Under the pieces are notes generated by a model that saw only the letters and a list, made by a program, of their open reading frames with translations, was not told the origin of the DNA and did not search any database. A DNA stretch of 64,000 bases from Prevotella sp. (GTDB lineage: Bacteria; Bacteroidota; Bacteroidia; Bacteroidales; Bacteroidaceae). Location of the stretch: assembly GCA_017554145.1 (NCBI GenBank), contig JAFZIZ010000014.1:1-64000 (forward strand), written 5' to 3'. A program made the translations under genes and the position numbers. Of the stretch, positions 8,180 to 17,804 are shown one piece after another (position 1 is the stretch's first letter; the number at the start of each line of letters is the position of its first letter).

Positions 8180-8967
8180 AACAGTTCAAATTATGGGTCA
8201 TTATGAACATCAAACTACACACCCCAAAAAGTCTGAAGATGGGCAGCGGAATGGGCTCGTTGAAGCAATTTCTGCTATCGATTGTCGCCACTTCCATATC
8301 CATCGCACTCACTTTCGGAACAGCGGCCATCCTCGACAACAACAAGAAAAAAAATGAGAAACGCGAGATTGTGATGATGGTGATGTACGATATGTACAAC
8401 TCGCTAAAGTCGATAGAAAGGGCCGACTCGATGATTCATCAGTCGATGGACGTTCAGCGGCAGATAGCAGAAGACACCACCAAGTTCGACACGCTTAAGT
8501 TCAAAATGGCACAGCTGATGCCGAAGGCTGATTATACCGAGACCACAGAGCGCATCTTCTCGTCGAGCATCGAGTCCATCAACACCGTGGGCAATGTACT
8601 CTTCACCGAGAATGTAGCAGCGTTCTATCAGAATCGCCAGCTTTACAAAACGATGGTCTGCGACTCTGTGACTAATGAAATAACCCAAAAAGGGACATTC
8701 TCTACGTTAAAATGCACACTTGATTTCAATTATATGCTTTATGCTATAGCCAGCAGTGGTATTCTGAATGACATGCAACGTCAGTTTGCCCAGTGCAAGC
8801 AGATGATGGAAGTCAGCGACGAGGAGATAGAGGTTTATCGGATGCAAAGAAAGCAGATAGATAAAGGCACGGATGAAAATGATGAAGCAGCAGATTCCAT
8901 CATCAACGAAATCATGCAGCAGCAAAAGTCTATCGAAGAGGCAAAGGCGAAACTGAAAATGGAATAA
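8176..8967 (+). CDS. Single-pass membrane protein of unknown function
   Basis: 263 residues from ATG 8176, which overlaps the dipeptidase stop by 4 bp; an alternative start is ATG 8203. One strong membrane segment lies near residues 25-50 (SLKQFLLSIVATSISIALTF), followed by KKKNEKRE and a long alpha-helical, probably extracytoplasmic domain with coiled-coil character at the C terminus. The layout resembles small DUF6090-type Bacteroidetes proteins, but I do not recognise it securely. Its position as last gene of the operon suggests an envelope function beside the dipeptidase. Confidence 0.7.
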   Translation: MKQFKLWVIMNIKLHTPKSLKMGSGMGSLKQFLLSIVATSISIALTFGTAAILDNNKKKNEKREIVMMVMYDMYNSLKSIERADSMIHQSMDVQRQIAEDTTKFDTLKFKMAQLMPKADYTETTERIFSSSIESINTVGNVLFTENVAAFYQNRQLYKTMVCDSVTNEITQKGTFSTLKCTLDFNYMLYAIASSGILNDMQRQFAQCKQMMEVSDEEIEVYRMQRKQIDKGTDENDEAADSIINEIMQQQKSIEEAKAKLKME

Positions 8968-8980
8968 CAATCCGACTCAA

Positions 8981-9016
8981 TTCCCTGCCAAGCATTAGCG
9001 CTTAGCAGGGATTTTT
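8981..9016 (+). terminator. Rho-independent terminator ending the kinase/dipeptidase operon
   Basis: Stem tccctgc/gcaggga, extended by a mispaired caagc/gctta section, closes a small loop. It is followed directly by ATTTTT. It lies 14 bp after the membrane-protein stop. Confidence 0.8.
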
Positions 9017-9029
9017 GTGATTCTTTCCT

Positions 9030-9060
9030 TTTGCATTTCGCTCACTTATTCGTACCTTTG
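9030..9060 (+). promoter_or_regulatory. Upstream promoter P1 of HAD gene region
   Basis: TTTG at 9030-9033, 19 bp, TACCTTTG at 9053-9060. The predicted start falls at or near the ATG of a 39-codon frame (9065-9184) that overlaps the start of the HAD gene in another phase. Confidence 0.7.
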
Positions 9061-9115
9061 ACCTATGGTCCAAGGTAAGCTGCACCTCGAAAATAAAAGA
9101 AAATCTTTATTTTTC

Positions 9116-9146
9116 TTTGTATTTTGCTCGGTTTGCACTACCTTTG
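9116..9146 (+). promoter_or_regulatory. Promoter P2 of HAD-panB-MFS genes, near-leaderless
   Basis: TTTG at 9116-9119, 19 bp, TACCTTTG at 9139-9146. Transcription should start near 9151, only about 5 nt before the HAD ATG at 9156. The promoter position rules out the in-frame upstream start at 9117. Confidence 0.8.
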
Positions 9147-9155
9147 CAGCCGCAA

Positions 9156-9785
9156 ATGGAGAAGGTGAAAGCGGCATTGTTTGACTTGGACGGCGTAGTG
9201 TTCGACACTGAGCCGCAATATACGGTGTTCTGGGGAGCACAGTGTCGCGAGTTTCATCCAGAGCACCCAGGACTGGAGCACGAGATAAAGGGACAGACGC
9301 TCGACCAGATCTACGATGCTTGGTTTGGGGGTGCACTGACGGAGAAACGTCCCCTTATCACGGAGCGTCTGAATGCCTATGAGCAGCAGATGGACTATCA
9401 GTACATCAAGGGCTTCGAGGTGTTTGTGAAAGGACTCCGCAGCGAGGGTGTGAAGACGGCGGTGGTGACGAGCTCGAACCAGCTGAAGATGGAGAGCGTC
9501 TATCGACAGCATCCTGAGTTCAAAACACTGTTTGACGCTATTCTGACGTCGGAGGATTTCGAATACTCGAAGCCGCATCCTGACTGTTACCTGAAAGCTG
9601 CTGCCCGCTTTGGTACAAAACCTGAGGAGTGTGTGGTGTACGAGGACTCGTTCAACGGTCTGAAGTCGGGTAGGGCAGCTGGCATGAAGGTGGTAGGTCT
9701 CGCTACGACGAACAGCGCAGAGGATATAGAATCGCTTTGCGATTGCGTAATCAAAGATTACTCCACTTTAAACTCTAAACTTTAA
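9156..9785 (+). CDS. HAD-superfamily hydrolase, beta-phosphoglucomutase/phosphatase type
   Basis: 209 residues from ATG 9156, which begins [19 protein letters not shown]. Motif I is DLDGVVFD with both catalytic Asp, motif II is TSS in VVTSSNQLK, motif III is Lys in KPHPDCY, and motif IV is [10 protein letters not shown]. The cap domain is the small helical type, which fits sugar-phosphate phosphatases or phosphoglucomutase-like enzymes; the substrate is not readable. The stop lies inside the heptamer array that separates it from panB. Confidence 0.9.
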   Translation: MEKVKAALFDLDGVVFDTEPQYTVFWGAQCREFHPEHPGLEHEIKGQTLDQIYDAWFGGALTEKRPLITERLNAYEQQMDYQYIKGFEVFVKGLRSEGVKTAVVTSSNQLKMESVYRQHPEFKTLFDAILTSEDFEYSKPHPDCYLKAAARFGTKPEECVVYEDSFNGLKSGRAAGMKVVGLATTNSAEDIESLCDCVIKDYSTLNSKL

Positions 9786-9799
9786 TCTTTAAACTTTAT
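9765..9799 (+). repeat. Degenerate heptamer array (actttaa)x5 at HAD/panB junction
   Basis: Five 7-bp units: actttaa, actctaa, actttaa, tctttaa, actttat. The array encodes the last residues and the stop of the HAD protein and ends 6 bp before the panB ATG. Confidence 0.85.
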
Positions 9800-9805
9800 A
9801 AAGGA

Positions 9806-10624
9806 ATGGGATATTTAGTTAGCGACTCACGGAAAGTGACAACGCATCGTTTTATTGAGATGAAGCAGAAGGGAGAGAAAATCTCCATGTTAACATCCTA
9901 CGACTTCACAACGGCAGGCATCGTAGACCGTGCCGGTGTTGACGGCATCCTGATTGGTGACTCGGCATCGAATGTGATGGCAGGTAACCAGACTACATTG
10001 CCGATGACAGTCGACCAAATGATCTATCACGCCCGTTCGGTAGTGAAGGCTGTGAACCGTGCTCTAGTGGTTTGCGACATGCCTTTCGGCTCGTATCAGG
10101 TGAATGCGGCAGAGGGTGTGGGCAATGCTATCCGTATCATGAAGGAGAGCGGTTGCGACGCCTTGAAACTGGAGGGCGGCGTGGAGATTGCCGACACCGT
10201 GAAGCGCATCCTCGATGCTGGTATCCCCGTGATGGGACACTTAGGACTGACACCACAGTCCATCAATAAATTCGGCACCTATGCCGTGCGTGCCAAGGAA
10301 CAGGAGGAGGCAGACAAACTGATGTCGGATGCCAAACTGTTGGCCGAACTGGGTTGCTTCTCTGTCGTATTAGAGAAAGTACCTGCGAAACTGGCTGCTG
10401 AGGTATCAAAGGAAATCAGTGTTCCGACGATTGGCATCGGAGCCGGCAACGGTACTGACGGACAGATTCTCGTCATCGCTGATATGCTGGGGATGACACA
10501 GGGCTTCTCACCACGTTTCTTGCGCCGCTATGCCGACCTGAACGCCGTGATGAGCGAGGCCATCGGCAACTATGTCGGTGACGTGAAGAGCGGTGACTTC
10601 CCCAACGAAAGTGAATCATACTAA
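9806..10624 (+). CDS. panB: 3-methyl-2-oxobutanoate hydroxymethyltransferase (ketopantoate hydroxymethyltransferase)
   Basis: A 272-residue cytosolic enzyme of full family length. It transfers a hydroxymethyl group from 5,10-methylenetetrahydrofolate to alpha-ketoisovalerate, the first committed step of pantothenate and CoA synthesis. Visible blocks are [21 protein letters not shown] (metal ligand Asp), [31 protein letters not shown] and [14 protein letters not shown]. The C-terminal part has [11 protein letters not shown] as in other family members. panC and panD are not in the window. The stop abuts the ATG of the MFS gene. Confidence 0.97.
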   Translation: MGYLVSDSRKVTTHRFIEMKQKGEKISMLTSYDFTTAGIVDRAGVDGILIGDSASNVMAGNQTTLPMTVDQMIYHARSVVKAVNRALVVCDMPFGSYQVNAAEGVGNAIRIMKESGCDALKLEGGVEIADTVKRILDAGIPVMGHLGLTPQSINKFGTYAVRAKEQEEADKLMSDAKLLAELGCFSVVLEKVPAKLAAEVSKEISVPTIGIGAGNGTDGQILVIADMLGMTQGFSPRFLRRYADLNAVMSEAIGNYVGDVKSGDFPNESESY

Positions 10625-11800
10625 ATGAACAGTCAGAACACACCTGTACATATCAAACTCTGGCATCGTGAGTTCTGGCAGATGGCAGTGGCGAACCTGT
10701 TGCTGTCGATGTCGGTCTATATGCTGATACCTGTTCTGCCGCTTTGGTTGGCCAGCGAGGAGAATTTCTCGGCAACGGAGATAGGTTTGTCGATGGGTAT
10801 CTTTGCAGTGGGCCTTTACCTAATGGGACCATTCGTCTCGTATCTTGTACAGCGCTATCGCCGTAACATAGTGTGTCTATGGGCTATCGTGGCACAGGTG
10901 GTGACACTTGCCTTGCTTCTGTATATCAATAGCAAAAGGATGGAGTTCGTCGACTTGTGGCTGGTATTGGTAGAGCGCTTAATCTTGGGAGCTGCTTTCG
11001 GAATGGCACAAATGGTGCTGTCGAGCACACTGATCATCGATACATGTGAGTCGTACCAACGTACGGAGGCGAACCATAGTGCCTCGTGGTTCGGACGCTT
11101 TGCCCTTTCGTTAGGTCCGTTGGCAGGACTACTTATACTTCATCTTTGGGATTTCCACATTGTTATCTTTGTGGCGATGGGCTGTGCCTTCCTTTCGTTG
11201 CTGCTCATCAGTGCGGTGACCTTTCCGTTCCGTGCTCCTGAAGAGCATATCCACCTGTTCAGCAACGACCGTTTTATGTTAGGACAGGGTGGGGTGCTAT
11301 TTGTCAATCTGCTGCTGATTACACTGGCTATCGGTATCATGTTGAGCAGGATGGATGCTGTGGCTTACGGAATACTGATGGTGGGATTCCTGTTGGCATT
11401 GCTGGCCCAGCGTTTTATGTTCAAGGATGCGGAGCTGAAAAGTGAGGTGGTAACGGGACTTATTCTCCTAATGGCTGCACAACTCATCATCCTGACGCAG
11501 CATACTCAGACGGCTTCCTATATTGCATCGGCTTTCACAGGTATGGCTACTGGCATCATCGGTTCACGCTTCCTGCTGTTCTTTATCAAACTTAGTCGCC
11601 ATTGTCAGCGTGGCACCTCGCAGAGCACATTTATGTTGGCGTGGGAAACAGGACTGGCACTAGGCGTAGGCCTCAGTTACTTGTTGGTAACGAGGATGCC
11701 GTATCGTATCATGTGGATGGCTTTGGCACTAAGCATCGCAGCATTGGTGATGTATAACGTCTTCACGCACGGTTGGTTCATGAAACACAAGAACCGCTAA
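10625..11800 (+). CDS. MFS transporter
   Basis: A 391-residue hydrophobic protein with about 12 membrane spans. After the second span there is a short basic loop (YLVQRYRRNIV) in the position of the MFS motif A loop. The ATG follows the panB stop without a gap, so it is co-translated with panB. The substrate cannot be told; co-transcription with panB makes pantothenate or an unrelated solute equally open. Its 3' end overlaps the convergent addB gene by 4 bp. Confidence 0.88.
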   Translation: MNSQNTPVHIKLWHREFWQMAVANLLLSMSVYMLIPVLPLWLASEENFSATEIGLSMGIFAVGLYLMGPFVSYLVQRYRRNIVCLWAIVAQVVTLALLLYINSKRMEFVDLWLVLVERLILGAAFGMAQMVLSSTLIIDTCESYQRTEANHSASWFGRFALSLGPLAGLLILHLWDFHIVIFVAMGCAFLSLLLISAVTFPFRAPEEHIHLFSNDRFMLGQGGVLFVNLLLITLAIGIMLSRMDAVAYGILMVGFLLALLAQRFMFKDAELKSEVVTGLILLMAAQLIILTQHTQTASYIASAFTGMATGIIGSRFLLFFIKLSRHCQRGTSQSTFMLAWETGLALGVGLSYLLVTRMPYRIMWMALALSIAALVMYNVFTHGWFMKHKNR

Positions 11801-14568
11801 CCCCTTCCACAGAGTTTTGCATACGGACAGTATCGACAGTTCTTCTTGTCTTCCGTAGGCGTAAACGCTATCTCTGGATTAAAGATTTCGTTGATACAGA
11901 TCTTTAAATCTTTCTTAAAATCAGCTATATACGGTTCGACATCGAGAATCTTCTCATCACCGAAACGGAGTGTGGGGTCGTAGTCGTCGACTGCGGAGTG
12001 CTGGATGAACAGCAGGGCAGGACTGACGGGAAGATGACTATCGTTGAGTTTGCTATTGTGTCGCACGATACTACTATATAATAAGGTCTGCAGGTAGTAG
12101 CCGTTGTGCGAATCGTTAGTCGTAAAGATGCTCTCCACATCGGCGATGCTATCCAGTTGTCCAGCGCTCGTCTTATAGTCTATCACACGGATGCGTTCGT
12201 GGTCGTTATCCACATCAATGGCATCCAAGCGGTCGATACTGCCGCCTATCGTCGTGGTGAACGACACCTGTCCATTATCCACCTGCCAATCGTCTACTAC
12301 CTCATGCTCCAACGCAAGAACGTTAAAGGGGGTGAGGCGCATGTCGAGCTGTAACAACTGACGCACATAATGAATCACCACCTCACGATTGATGAGTTGC
12401 AGACCATTATATTCCTTCATGTCTGGAAGTTCGTGACGGAAAGCCTCGTCAACGGCTAGTGCTATTGCCGTCTTTGACTCTAACAGCTGTTGCAACTGTA
12501 CCTTCTCGATGCGATGACTGCGTTGCATCAGTTGCTCGTAGATATGTTGGGCAGCGGCATGGAACACCAATCCGAAAATACGGTCATCAATTTGTGGCTC
12601 ATCATCATCGGGCTCTTTTAATCCGCCTACATAGCGATAGAAGAAACGCAACGGACAACGGCGATAGCTGTTGATAGCAGTAGGCGTCAGCAGAGCATGC
12701 TGGGTATCGGGCTTCTTCGTAAAGCGATCTAAGAGCACTTGCATGACAGCATCTGTTTTGGTGAGAGGTGAGTGGTTATTGATGAGAGATGATTGGTGTG
12801 AGTTTGCTTTGAGAGCAAATTGTGTGATAGGATGTCCGCTCTCAACCATCAGTTGAAGCATGAAACGGCTCATCTCGCCAGTATGTCTCTCGTCCGCCGT
12901 ATTATTATAGACGAGCGTCACATCCTTAGCCCGTTGCAGGATACGATGGAAATAATACGCATAGATGGCGGTCTTATGGTCGACGGTCGTCAACTCGTAG
13001 GCTTTGCGCAGACTGTGGGGAATGAAAGAACTATCGTTGATGCCCTTCGGCATATTACCTTCATTGCAGGAAAGCATCAGCACGTGGTCGAAATCAAGGT
13101 TGCGCGACTCCAGAATACCCATCACCTGAATACCTTCTGCTGGTTCACCGTGGAAGGGTATTGAGGCAGCACGTATCAACTGGGTGACGAGACGTTGCAG
13201 GGTAGTGAGGTCGACAGTCAAGTCACCACTGTTCGTCAGTCCTGCCAGCCGGTTGATGAGTGTATAGGTGCGGAACAGCGATTCTTCGCGTAGGGCATCC
13301 GTATTCTCTTCCTTATCAACGTGAGCTTGCTGGGCAATATGGCGTAACAGACGGGCTATCCACTGGAGAATTGCCTCTGTCGGGAACAGTCCTGTAGTAT
13401 CACATCCCTTCAACAGTTCATCATCCAGATATCTATAATAAGGATGTCGACGGATGGCTGCCATCAGACGAGGACGATAACCTCCAATCTGCAAGGTCAG
13501 CAGTAGGTTAACCAGTGAGGCGGCAGGTGTCAGAGCCAACGGGTAGCCAGTAGTGATATTCACCTTCTCCACCTCTGTAGGCAAACAATGGATGACGACT
13601 GGCAGAAGTTGTTCGTCGCAAAGGAGGACGGCGGTACGTTTCCCATCGGTATAGCGCTGGTGTTCCTTCAACCATGTGCTGACATAACGTGCCTGGATAT
13701 TCTCTGTCGGTGCAGAGATATAAGTGATATCCTTGGGCTGTTGGAACTGGCGATAGATGGCATCATCGTGGATATCCAACTCGTTGGGATAGTCGCTGAG
13801 ATACTGGGCGATGAAATGTCCTGCCTCATGCTGATGCATATAGTAATGGTCGAAGTCCCAATAAAAGAATGCCTTTCCTTCTTGTTTCAGTCTGGAAAAC
13901 AGTCGTTGCTCAACTTTGTGTAAGAGATTGAAGCCAACAAAGAGATAACGGTCATATTCGAAAGATAGTTCTTCATTGTCGGCTACCTGACGATACAAGG
14001 CACCCTCATAGGCCAACTGCTGTTCAGCAAGACGATGGTTGAAGTCGTGATAGATATCAGCAAAATGACTCCAAAGTTTCAGGAAACGTTCTTTCAGCGT
14101 ACTGTTATGCTCGTCAGAAAAATTGCTGAAAAACTGACGGATGATGTCTCGCTGCTCGTCTGTGAGATAACTGACATCATCCAGTTCATGAATGTCACGC
14201 AGATTGGCAAAGACACGGTCGGCATCTGCCATGTTTTTATCAATATCGTCGAAGTCGGAAAGCAAGAGTTGTCCCCATCCATAAAAGCGGTCGAGTGTCT
14301 CGTCAATACCCGTACAGGCAACGAAAGAACGATGCAGGTCACATACCAGTTTGATAGGATCTGCCACCGTCAGCGAGGAATGAGAACGAAACAGGTCGCT
14401 GATGGTGATATAGGAAGGACTCCAGATAGGTCGCCCTGCCAATCGTGCAAGATGCTCGTTGATAAACAGGGAGGCACGTTTGTTGGGGAACACGATGGCT
14501 ATACGTGACAAGTCGTGTCCGTACTTACGGATGATATCCTCTGCGACATATTCTAAGAAAGTCTTCAT
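11797..14568 (-). CDS. addB: AddB-like PD-(D/E)XK nuclease subunit with Fe-S cysteines
   Basis: A 923-residue partner of the AddA helicase-nuclease that follows in the description. The N terminus has a helicase-like fold without a usable Walker A (SRIAIVFPNKRASLFINEHL). The C-terminal RecB-type nuclease shows SYRRCPLRFFYRY, then a catalytic IRVIDYKTSAG block. A final CRYCPYAKLC completes a C...Cx2Cx5C four-cysteine set expected to hold a 4Fe-4S cluster. AddAB processes double-strand ends for recombination. The ATG overlaps the addA stop by 4 bp. A 42-bp heptamer array is embedded in frame (12760-12801). Confidence 0.88.
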   Translation of the reverse strand: MKTFLEYVAEDIIRKYGHDLSRIAIVFPNKRASLFINEHLARLAGRPIWSPSYITISDLFRSHSSLTVADPIKLVCDLHRSFVACTGIDETLDRFYGWGQLLLSDFDDIDKNMADADRVFANLRDIHELDDVSYLTDEQRDIIRQFFSNFSDEHNSTLKERFLKLWSHFADIYHDFNHRLAEQQLAYEGALYRQVADNEELSFEYDRYLFVGFNLLHKVEQRLFSRLKQEGKAFFYWDFDHYYMHQHEAGHFIAQYLSDYPNELDIHDDAIYRQFQQPKDITYISAPTENIQARYVSTWLKEHQRYTDGKRTAVLLCDEQLLPVVIHCLPTEVEKVNITTGYPLALTPAASLVNLLLTLQIGGYRPRLMAAIRRHPYYRYLDDELLKGCDTTGLFPTEAILQWIARLLRHIAQQAHVDKEENTDALREESLFRTYTLINRLAGLTNSGDLTVDLTTLQRLVTQLIRAASIPFHGEPAEGIQVMGILESRNLDFDHVLMLSCNEGNMPKGINDSSFIPHSLRKAYELTTVDHKTAIYAYYFHRILQRAKDVTLVYNNTADERHTGEMSRFMLQLMVESGHPITQFALKANSHQSSLINNHSPLTKTDAVMQVLLDRFTKKPDTQHALLTPTAINSYRRCPLRFFYRYVGGLKEPDDDEPQIDDRIFGLVFHAAAQHIYEQLMQRSHRIEKVQLQQLLESKTAIALAVDEAFRHELPDMKEYNGLQLINREVVIHYVRQLLQLDMRLTPFNVLALEHEVVDDWQVDNGQVSFTTTIGGSIDRLDAIDVDNDHERIRVIDYKTSAGQLDSIADVESIFTTNDSHNGYYLQTLLYSSIVRHNSKLNDSHLPVSPALLFIQHSAVDDYDPTLRFGDEKILDVEPYIADFKKDLKICINEIFNPEIAFTPTEDKKNCRYCPYAKLCGRG
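12760..12801 (-). repeat. In-frame heptamer array inside addB (6 units)
   Basis: Six 7-bp units on the plus strand (ggtgaga, ggtgagt, ggttatt, gatgaga, gatgatt, ggtgtga), 42 bp or exactly 14 codons. On the coding strand they specify a polar stretch around SHQSSLINNHSPLT that looks like an inserted loop in the AddB protein. Confidence 0.8.
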
Positions 14569-17500
14569 GCTACGGGTTCGATTTTGTTACTGTATACATA
14601 CCAAAGATAGCCTTCCACTTGACGGTTGCCCATCTCGTGGAGCAGATTCATATACTCACGTACTTGTTCCTGATACTCAGGACGAGGATGTCCGAACTTG
14701 AAGTCGACGACAATCATGCGGTTGCCATCGGTCATCACACGGTCAGGACGACGTTCTACCACATGTCCGTCGGCATCCGTATAGAGTATCGTGCATTCGT
14801 TATAGAGCGTCCATTTACCAGAGAACCAATCACTCACACGCGGATGTTCCAGTCGTTTACGAAGCATTTCCTTGACTTTTTCCACCGTTACATCATCGTC
14901 ATAGAGGACACCGTCCTGTTCCAATTGGCGCAGGGCATCTTCGATGTCATCGGTGGTGCGAACAGTGGAAAACACATGGTGCAACACACTGCCCATCTTG
15001 ATATATCCCTGTTGCTGTGTCTCTTCCTCATCAGTCGCCACGAACTCACGACTCTTATTGCTCTGGCGGAACTCTGTCTTATTACCATAAGTCGCTATGT
15101 CTATCGGCAGTGGGGCAGAGGGTTGTAGGAAGACATTCTCGGAAGGTTTCTTCTGTTCTTCTTTCTCTACATATAGTGTACCGTATGAGAACGTGATATC
15201 GGCATGCTCGTCTTCCATACCGTTAAGCACGGTTCCTTCCAGTTGCTTTTGGAGTTCAGGAAGTACACGTTCGATGATAGCGGAACGACTCTGTTTGCTT
15301 TTCCTCTTACCAATGACAAAGAGGTTCTTACAAGTACGGGTGAAGGCGACATACAGGAGGTTGAGGTTGTCGACAGTCAACTGAAGATGCTCGTTGAGAT
15401 AGTCCTTCTCATAAATCGTCCCCATCATATTCTTCTCACTATAATTGACGGGAACGACAGGCAACTCATTATAAGGTGCCTCGGAAGGTTCACACCATAG
15501 CATATCCCCACGATTCAACTGCCAGTCGCAGAAGGGTAGAAGGACGTGCTCATATTCCAAGCCCTTACTCTTATGAATCGTCAGAATACGGATACCATTC
15601 ATCTCATCGCTCTGGATAGTCTTCTTGTATAAGTCCTGTTCCCAAGTCTCGATAAAGGCATCAATACCCGTACTATTGTCGAGTGTGAATTCCGTCAGAT
15701 AATCGAAAAACGCACAGACATAGGCACTCTGGTCTTTCAGGCGATGGAGTTCAAAGATATCATAGAGCTTCTCTACCAGTTCGTAGAGTGGTAGCATTAG
15801 GAGTTCATCCTTCTTACTAATAAACTCAGAAGGCAATAGTTCGTCAGGATTGATAGTTTTCAGCAACAGTTCCGCATCGGTAGCGTCCTCACCCAAGATA
15901 TCACGATGGTAGGCTTTGATGATATGTGCTTTCGTCAGAGAGTCTGTGGGGTGGGTGAGCAGATGCAGTGCATTAACCAATAGTTGGACGGAGACAGAGG
16001 CATCTAATCGGAACGCCTCATCACTCACAATACTTATCTCAGGCATCTGTTCCTTCAGGTAGTTGGCAATTAGTGTAATGATGTCGTTGGTCCTGACGAG
16101 GATAGCCATCTTGTTTTGAGAGACGCCCTCTGCCAGTAACATCCTGATGGTTTCTATTACTTGCTGTAAGGTACGCTCACGATAGTCGGTGGCAGGCAAC
16201 AGACGGATATCGACAAAACCCTTATCGCCACGTTGTTCTGGAACATGCTGCGCAACATCGGCATAGGCATCTTTCAACTGACGGGCACCCTGCTCGTTAT
16301 GTTCGCTGATATCATGCTCCTCCAACTGTGAAGCGATGGTGAAGAAAGCATTATTGAAGTTGACGATATGACGCTCGGAGCGATAGTTGGTGTTCAAAGG
16401 CCGTACTTCCATCATCTGAGATGAGAACTGCTGCTCGATATTGTTCAATAAGCGCCAGTCACCAGAGCGCCAGCGATAGACACTTTGTTTGACATCACCG
16501 ACAATCAGGTTTTCAGAACCTACATGACTCATACACTCCTGCATCAAAACACGGAAGTTCTGCCATTGTACCGTACTGGTGTCCTGGAACTCATCAATCA
16601 TCACATGATGTAACTGAGCACCAATCTTCTCAAAGATAAACGGGGAGTCACTTTCCTGAATAAGCGAATGGAGCAGATGCTGAGTGTTGCCCAACAGGAA
16701 GATATTAGCATTGTCGTTGAGGTCTTTCACTTTCTGCTCAATACTGCTGAGGAGACGGAGATTGTTAAGATGACTGAGTGTCAAGTGGGCCGACTGGTAG
16801 AGTTTCCATTGACGTTCCCGTTCCTCTTCGACTTGTCGCAACATCGGCATCAATACCTGATCGGCTAACAGATGTATCTCTTCCGCACGTGGGTGGTCTT
16901 TCTTATACCAGGACTCGGGTGTATCCATGGCCTTGACGGCTGTGGCATTGAGTATTTCGGGACCAAACTGTCCTTTACTGATTTTCAGGAAATAACCAGA
17001 GACGCCTCGGGTTCCGCCCTTGATATCTGTAATGGTAAGTCCTTCCTGTTCCAGTGTATCGAAATAGGTATCGGCAACGCTCGTGATACGTTTCTTCGCA
17101 TCGTCACGGATTTGTCGTAGCGTCTTAGTATAGCGTTCGATGAATCCCTTCTCGTTGATTTTCTCGTTCAGTTCTTTCCGATGGTCTTTATAATAGTCAC
17201 GGAAAATGGTCTTACCGAAGTTCTTGATTTCTCGGATGAAACTGGTATTCTTGTCGTCATTGCTGCTCCAACTCTTTTCCTCGTTGAGACTGTCCATGAT
17301 ATAACGGAGCAACCACTGCAACATGGCATCCGTATGGTTGAGTTGGTCTATCAACTGGTCGACAGCCATTTCCTCTATCTGGTCACCATTGAGTCCTATA
17401 CGCAGATTGGCTGTCAGTTCCAGTTCGCGGGCGAGGTTACGAAGAACGCTCTGGAAGAAGGCATCGATAGTCTGAACCCTGAAACTATTGTAGTTATGCA

Positions 17501-17804
17501 ACAAGAGACGAAGTGCCTCACCAGCCCGTTCTCTGATGGTTTCTTTGGAAAGTCCTGTTTCCTGCTCTACCTTCTCTGCATAACTGACAGAGTCGGGTAA
17601 CTGTTTCCAGATGCCATACAACTGACTCAGGATGCGCATCTTCATTTCCTCTGTTGCCTTATTGGTGAAGGTAACGGCAAGGATGGTACGATAGTTAAGG
17701 GGATTACGCACCAAAAGCTTGATGTATTCAGTGGCAAGCGTAAACGTCTTTCCGCTACCGGCACTGGCTTTATAGACTACAAGTGGTTTCTGCATCTCTA
17801 CCAT
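14565..17804 (-). CDS. addA: AddA-like UvrD/Rep-family helicase-nuclease
   Basis: A 1079-residue SF1 helicase with a fused C-terminal nuclease. Visible motifs are Walker A ASAGSGKTFTLA (about residue 15), AVTFTNKATEEM (Ia), HHVMIDEFQDTS (II), IVGDVKQSVYRWR (III), NTNYRS (IV), TIHKSKGLEYEHVLLPF (V) and LLYVAFTRT (VI). The C-terminal RecB-like nuclease shows PDRV followed by VVDFKFG and a YQEQV motif QxxxY-type region. With AddB it resects double-strand breaks. The start overlaps the end of the upstream DUF5686-type gene by 7 bp, so the three genes are translationally linked. Confidence 0.93.
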   Translation of the reverse strand: MVEMQKPLVVYKASAGSGKTFTLATEYIKLLVRNPLNYRTILAVTFTNKATEEMKMRILSQLYGIWKQLPDSVSYAEKVEQETGLSKETIRERAGEALRLLLHNYNSFRVQTIDAFFQSVLRNLARELELTANLRIGLNGDQIEEMAVDQLIDQLNHTDAMLQWLLRYIMDSLNEEKSWSSNDDKNTSFIREIKNFGKTIFRDYYKDHRKELNEKINEKGFIERYTKTLRQIRDDAKKRITSVADTYFDTLEQEGLTITDIKGGTRGVSGYFLKISKGQFGPEILNATAVKAMDTPESWYKKDHPRAEEIHLLADQVLMPMLRQVEEERERQWKLYQSAHLTLSHLNNLRLLSSIEQKVKDLNDNANIFLLGNTQHLLHSLIQESDSPFIFEKIGAQLHHVMIDEFQDTSTVQWQNFRVLMQECMSHVGSENLIVGDVKQSVYRWRSGDWRLLNNIEQQFSSQMMEVRPLNTNYRSERHIVNFNNAFFTIASQLEEHDISEHNEQGARQLKDAYADVAQHVPEQRGDKGFVDIRLLPATDYRERTLQQVIETIRMLLAEGVSQNKMAILVRTNDIITLIANYLKEQMPEISIVSDEAFRLDASVSVQLLVNALHLLTHPTDSLTKAHIIKAYHRDILGEDATDAELLLKTINPDELLPSEFISKKDELLMLPLYELVEKLYDIFELHRLKDQSAYVCAFFDYLTEFTLDNSTGIDAFIETWEQDLYKKTIQSDEMNGIRILTIHKSKGLEYEHVLLPFCDWQLNRGDMLWCEPSEAPYNELPVVPVNYSEKNMMGTIYEKDYLNEHLQLTVDNLNLLYVAFTRTCKNLFVIGKRKSKQSRSAIIERVLPELQKQLEGTVLNGMEDEHADITFSYGTLYVEKEEQKKPSENVFLQPSAPLPIDIATYGNKTEFRQSNKSREFVATDEEETQQQGYIKMGSVLHHVFSTVRTTDDIEDALRQLEQDGVLYDDDVTVEKVKEMLRKRLEHPRVSDWFSGKWTLYNECTILYTDADGHVVERRPDRVMTDGNRMIVVDFKFGHPRPEYQEQVREYMNLLHEMGNRQVEGYLWYVYSNKIEPVA

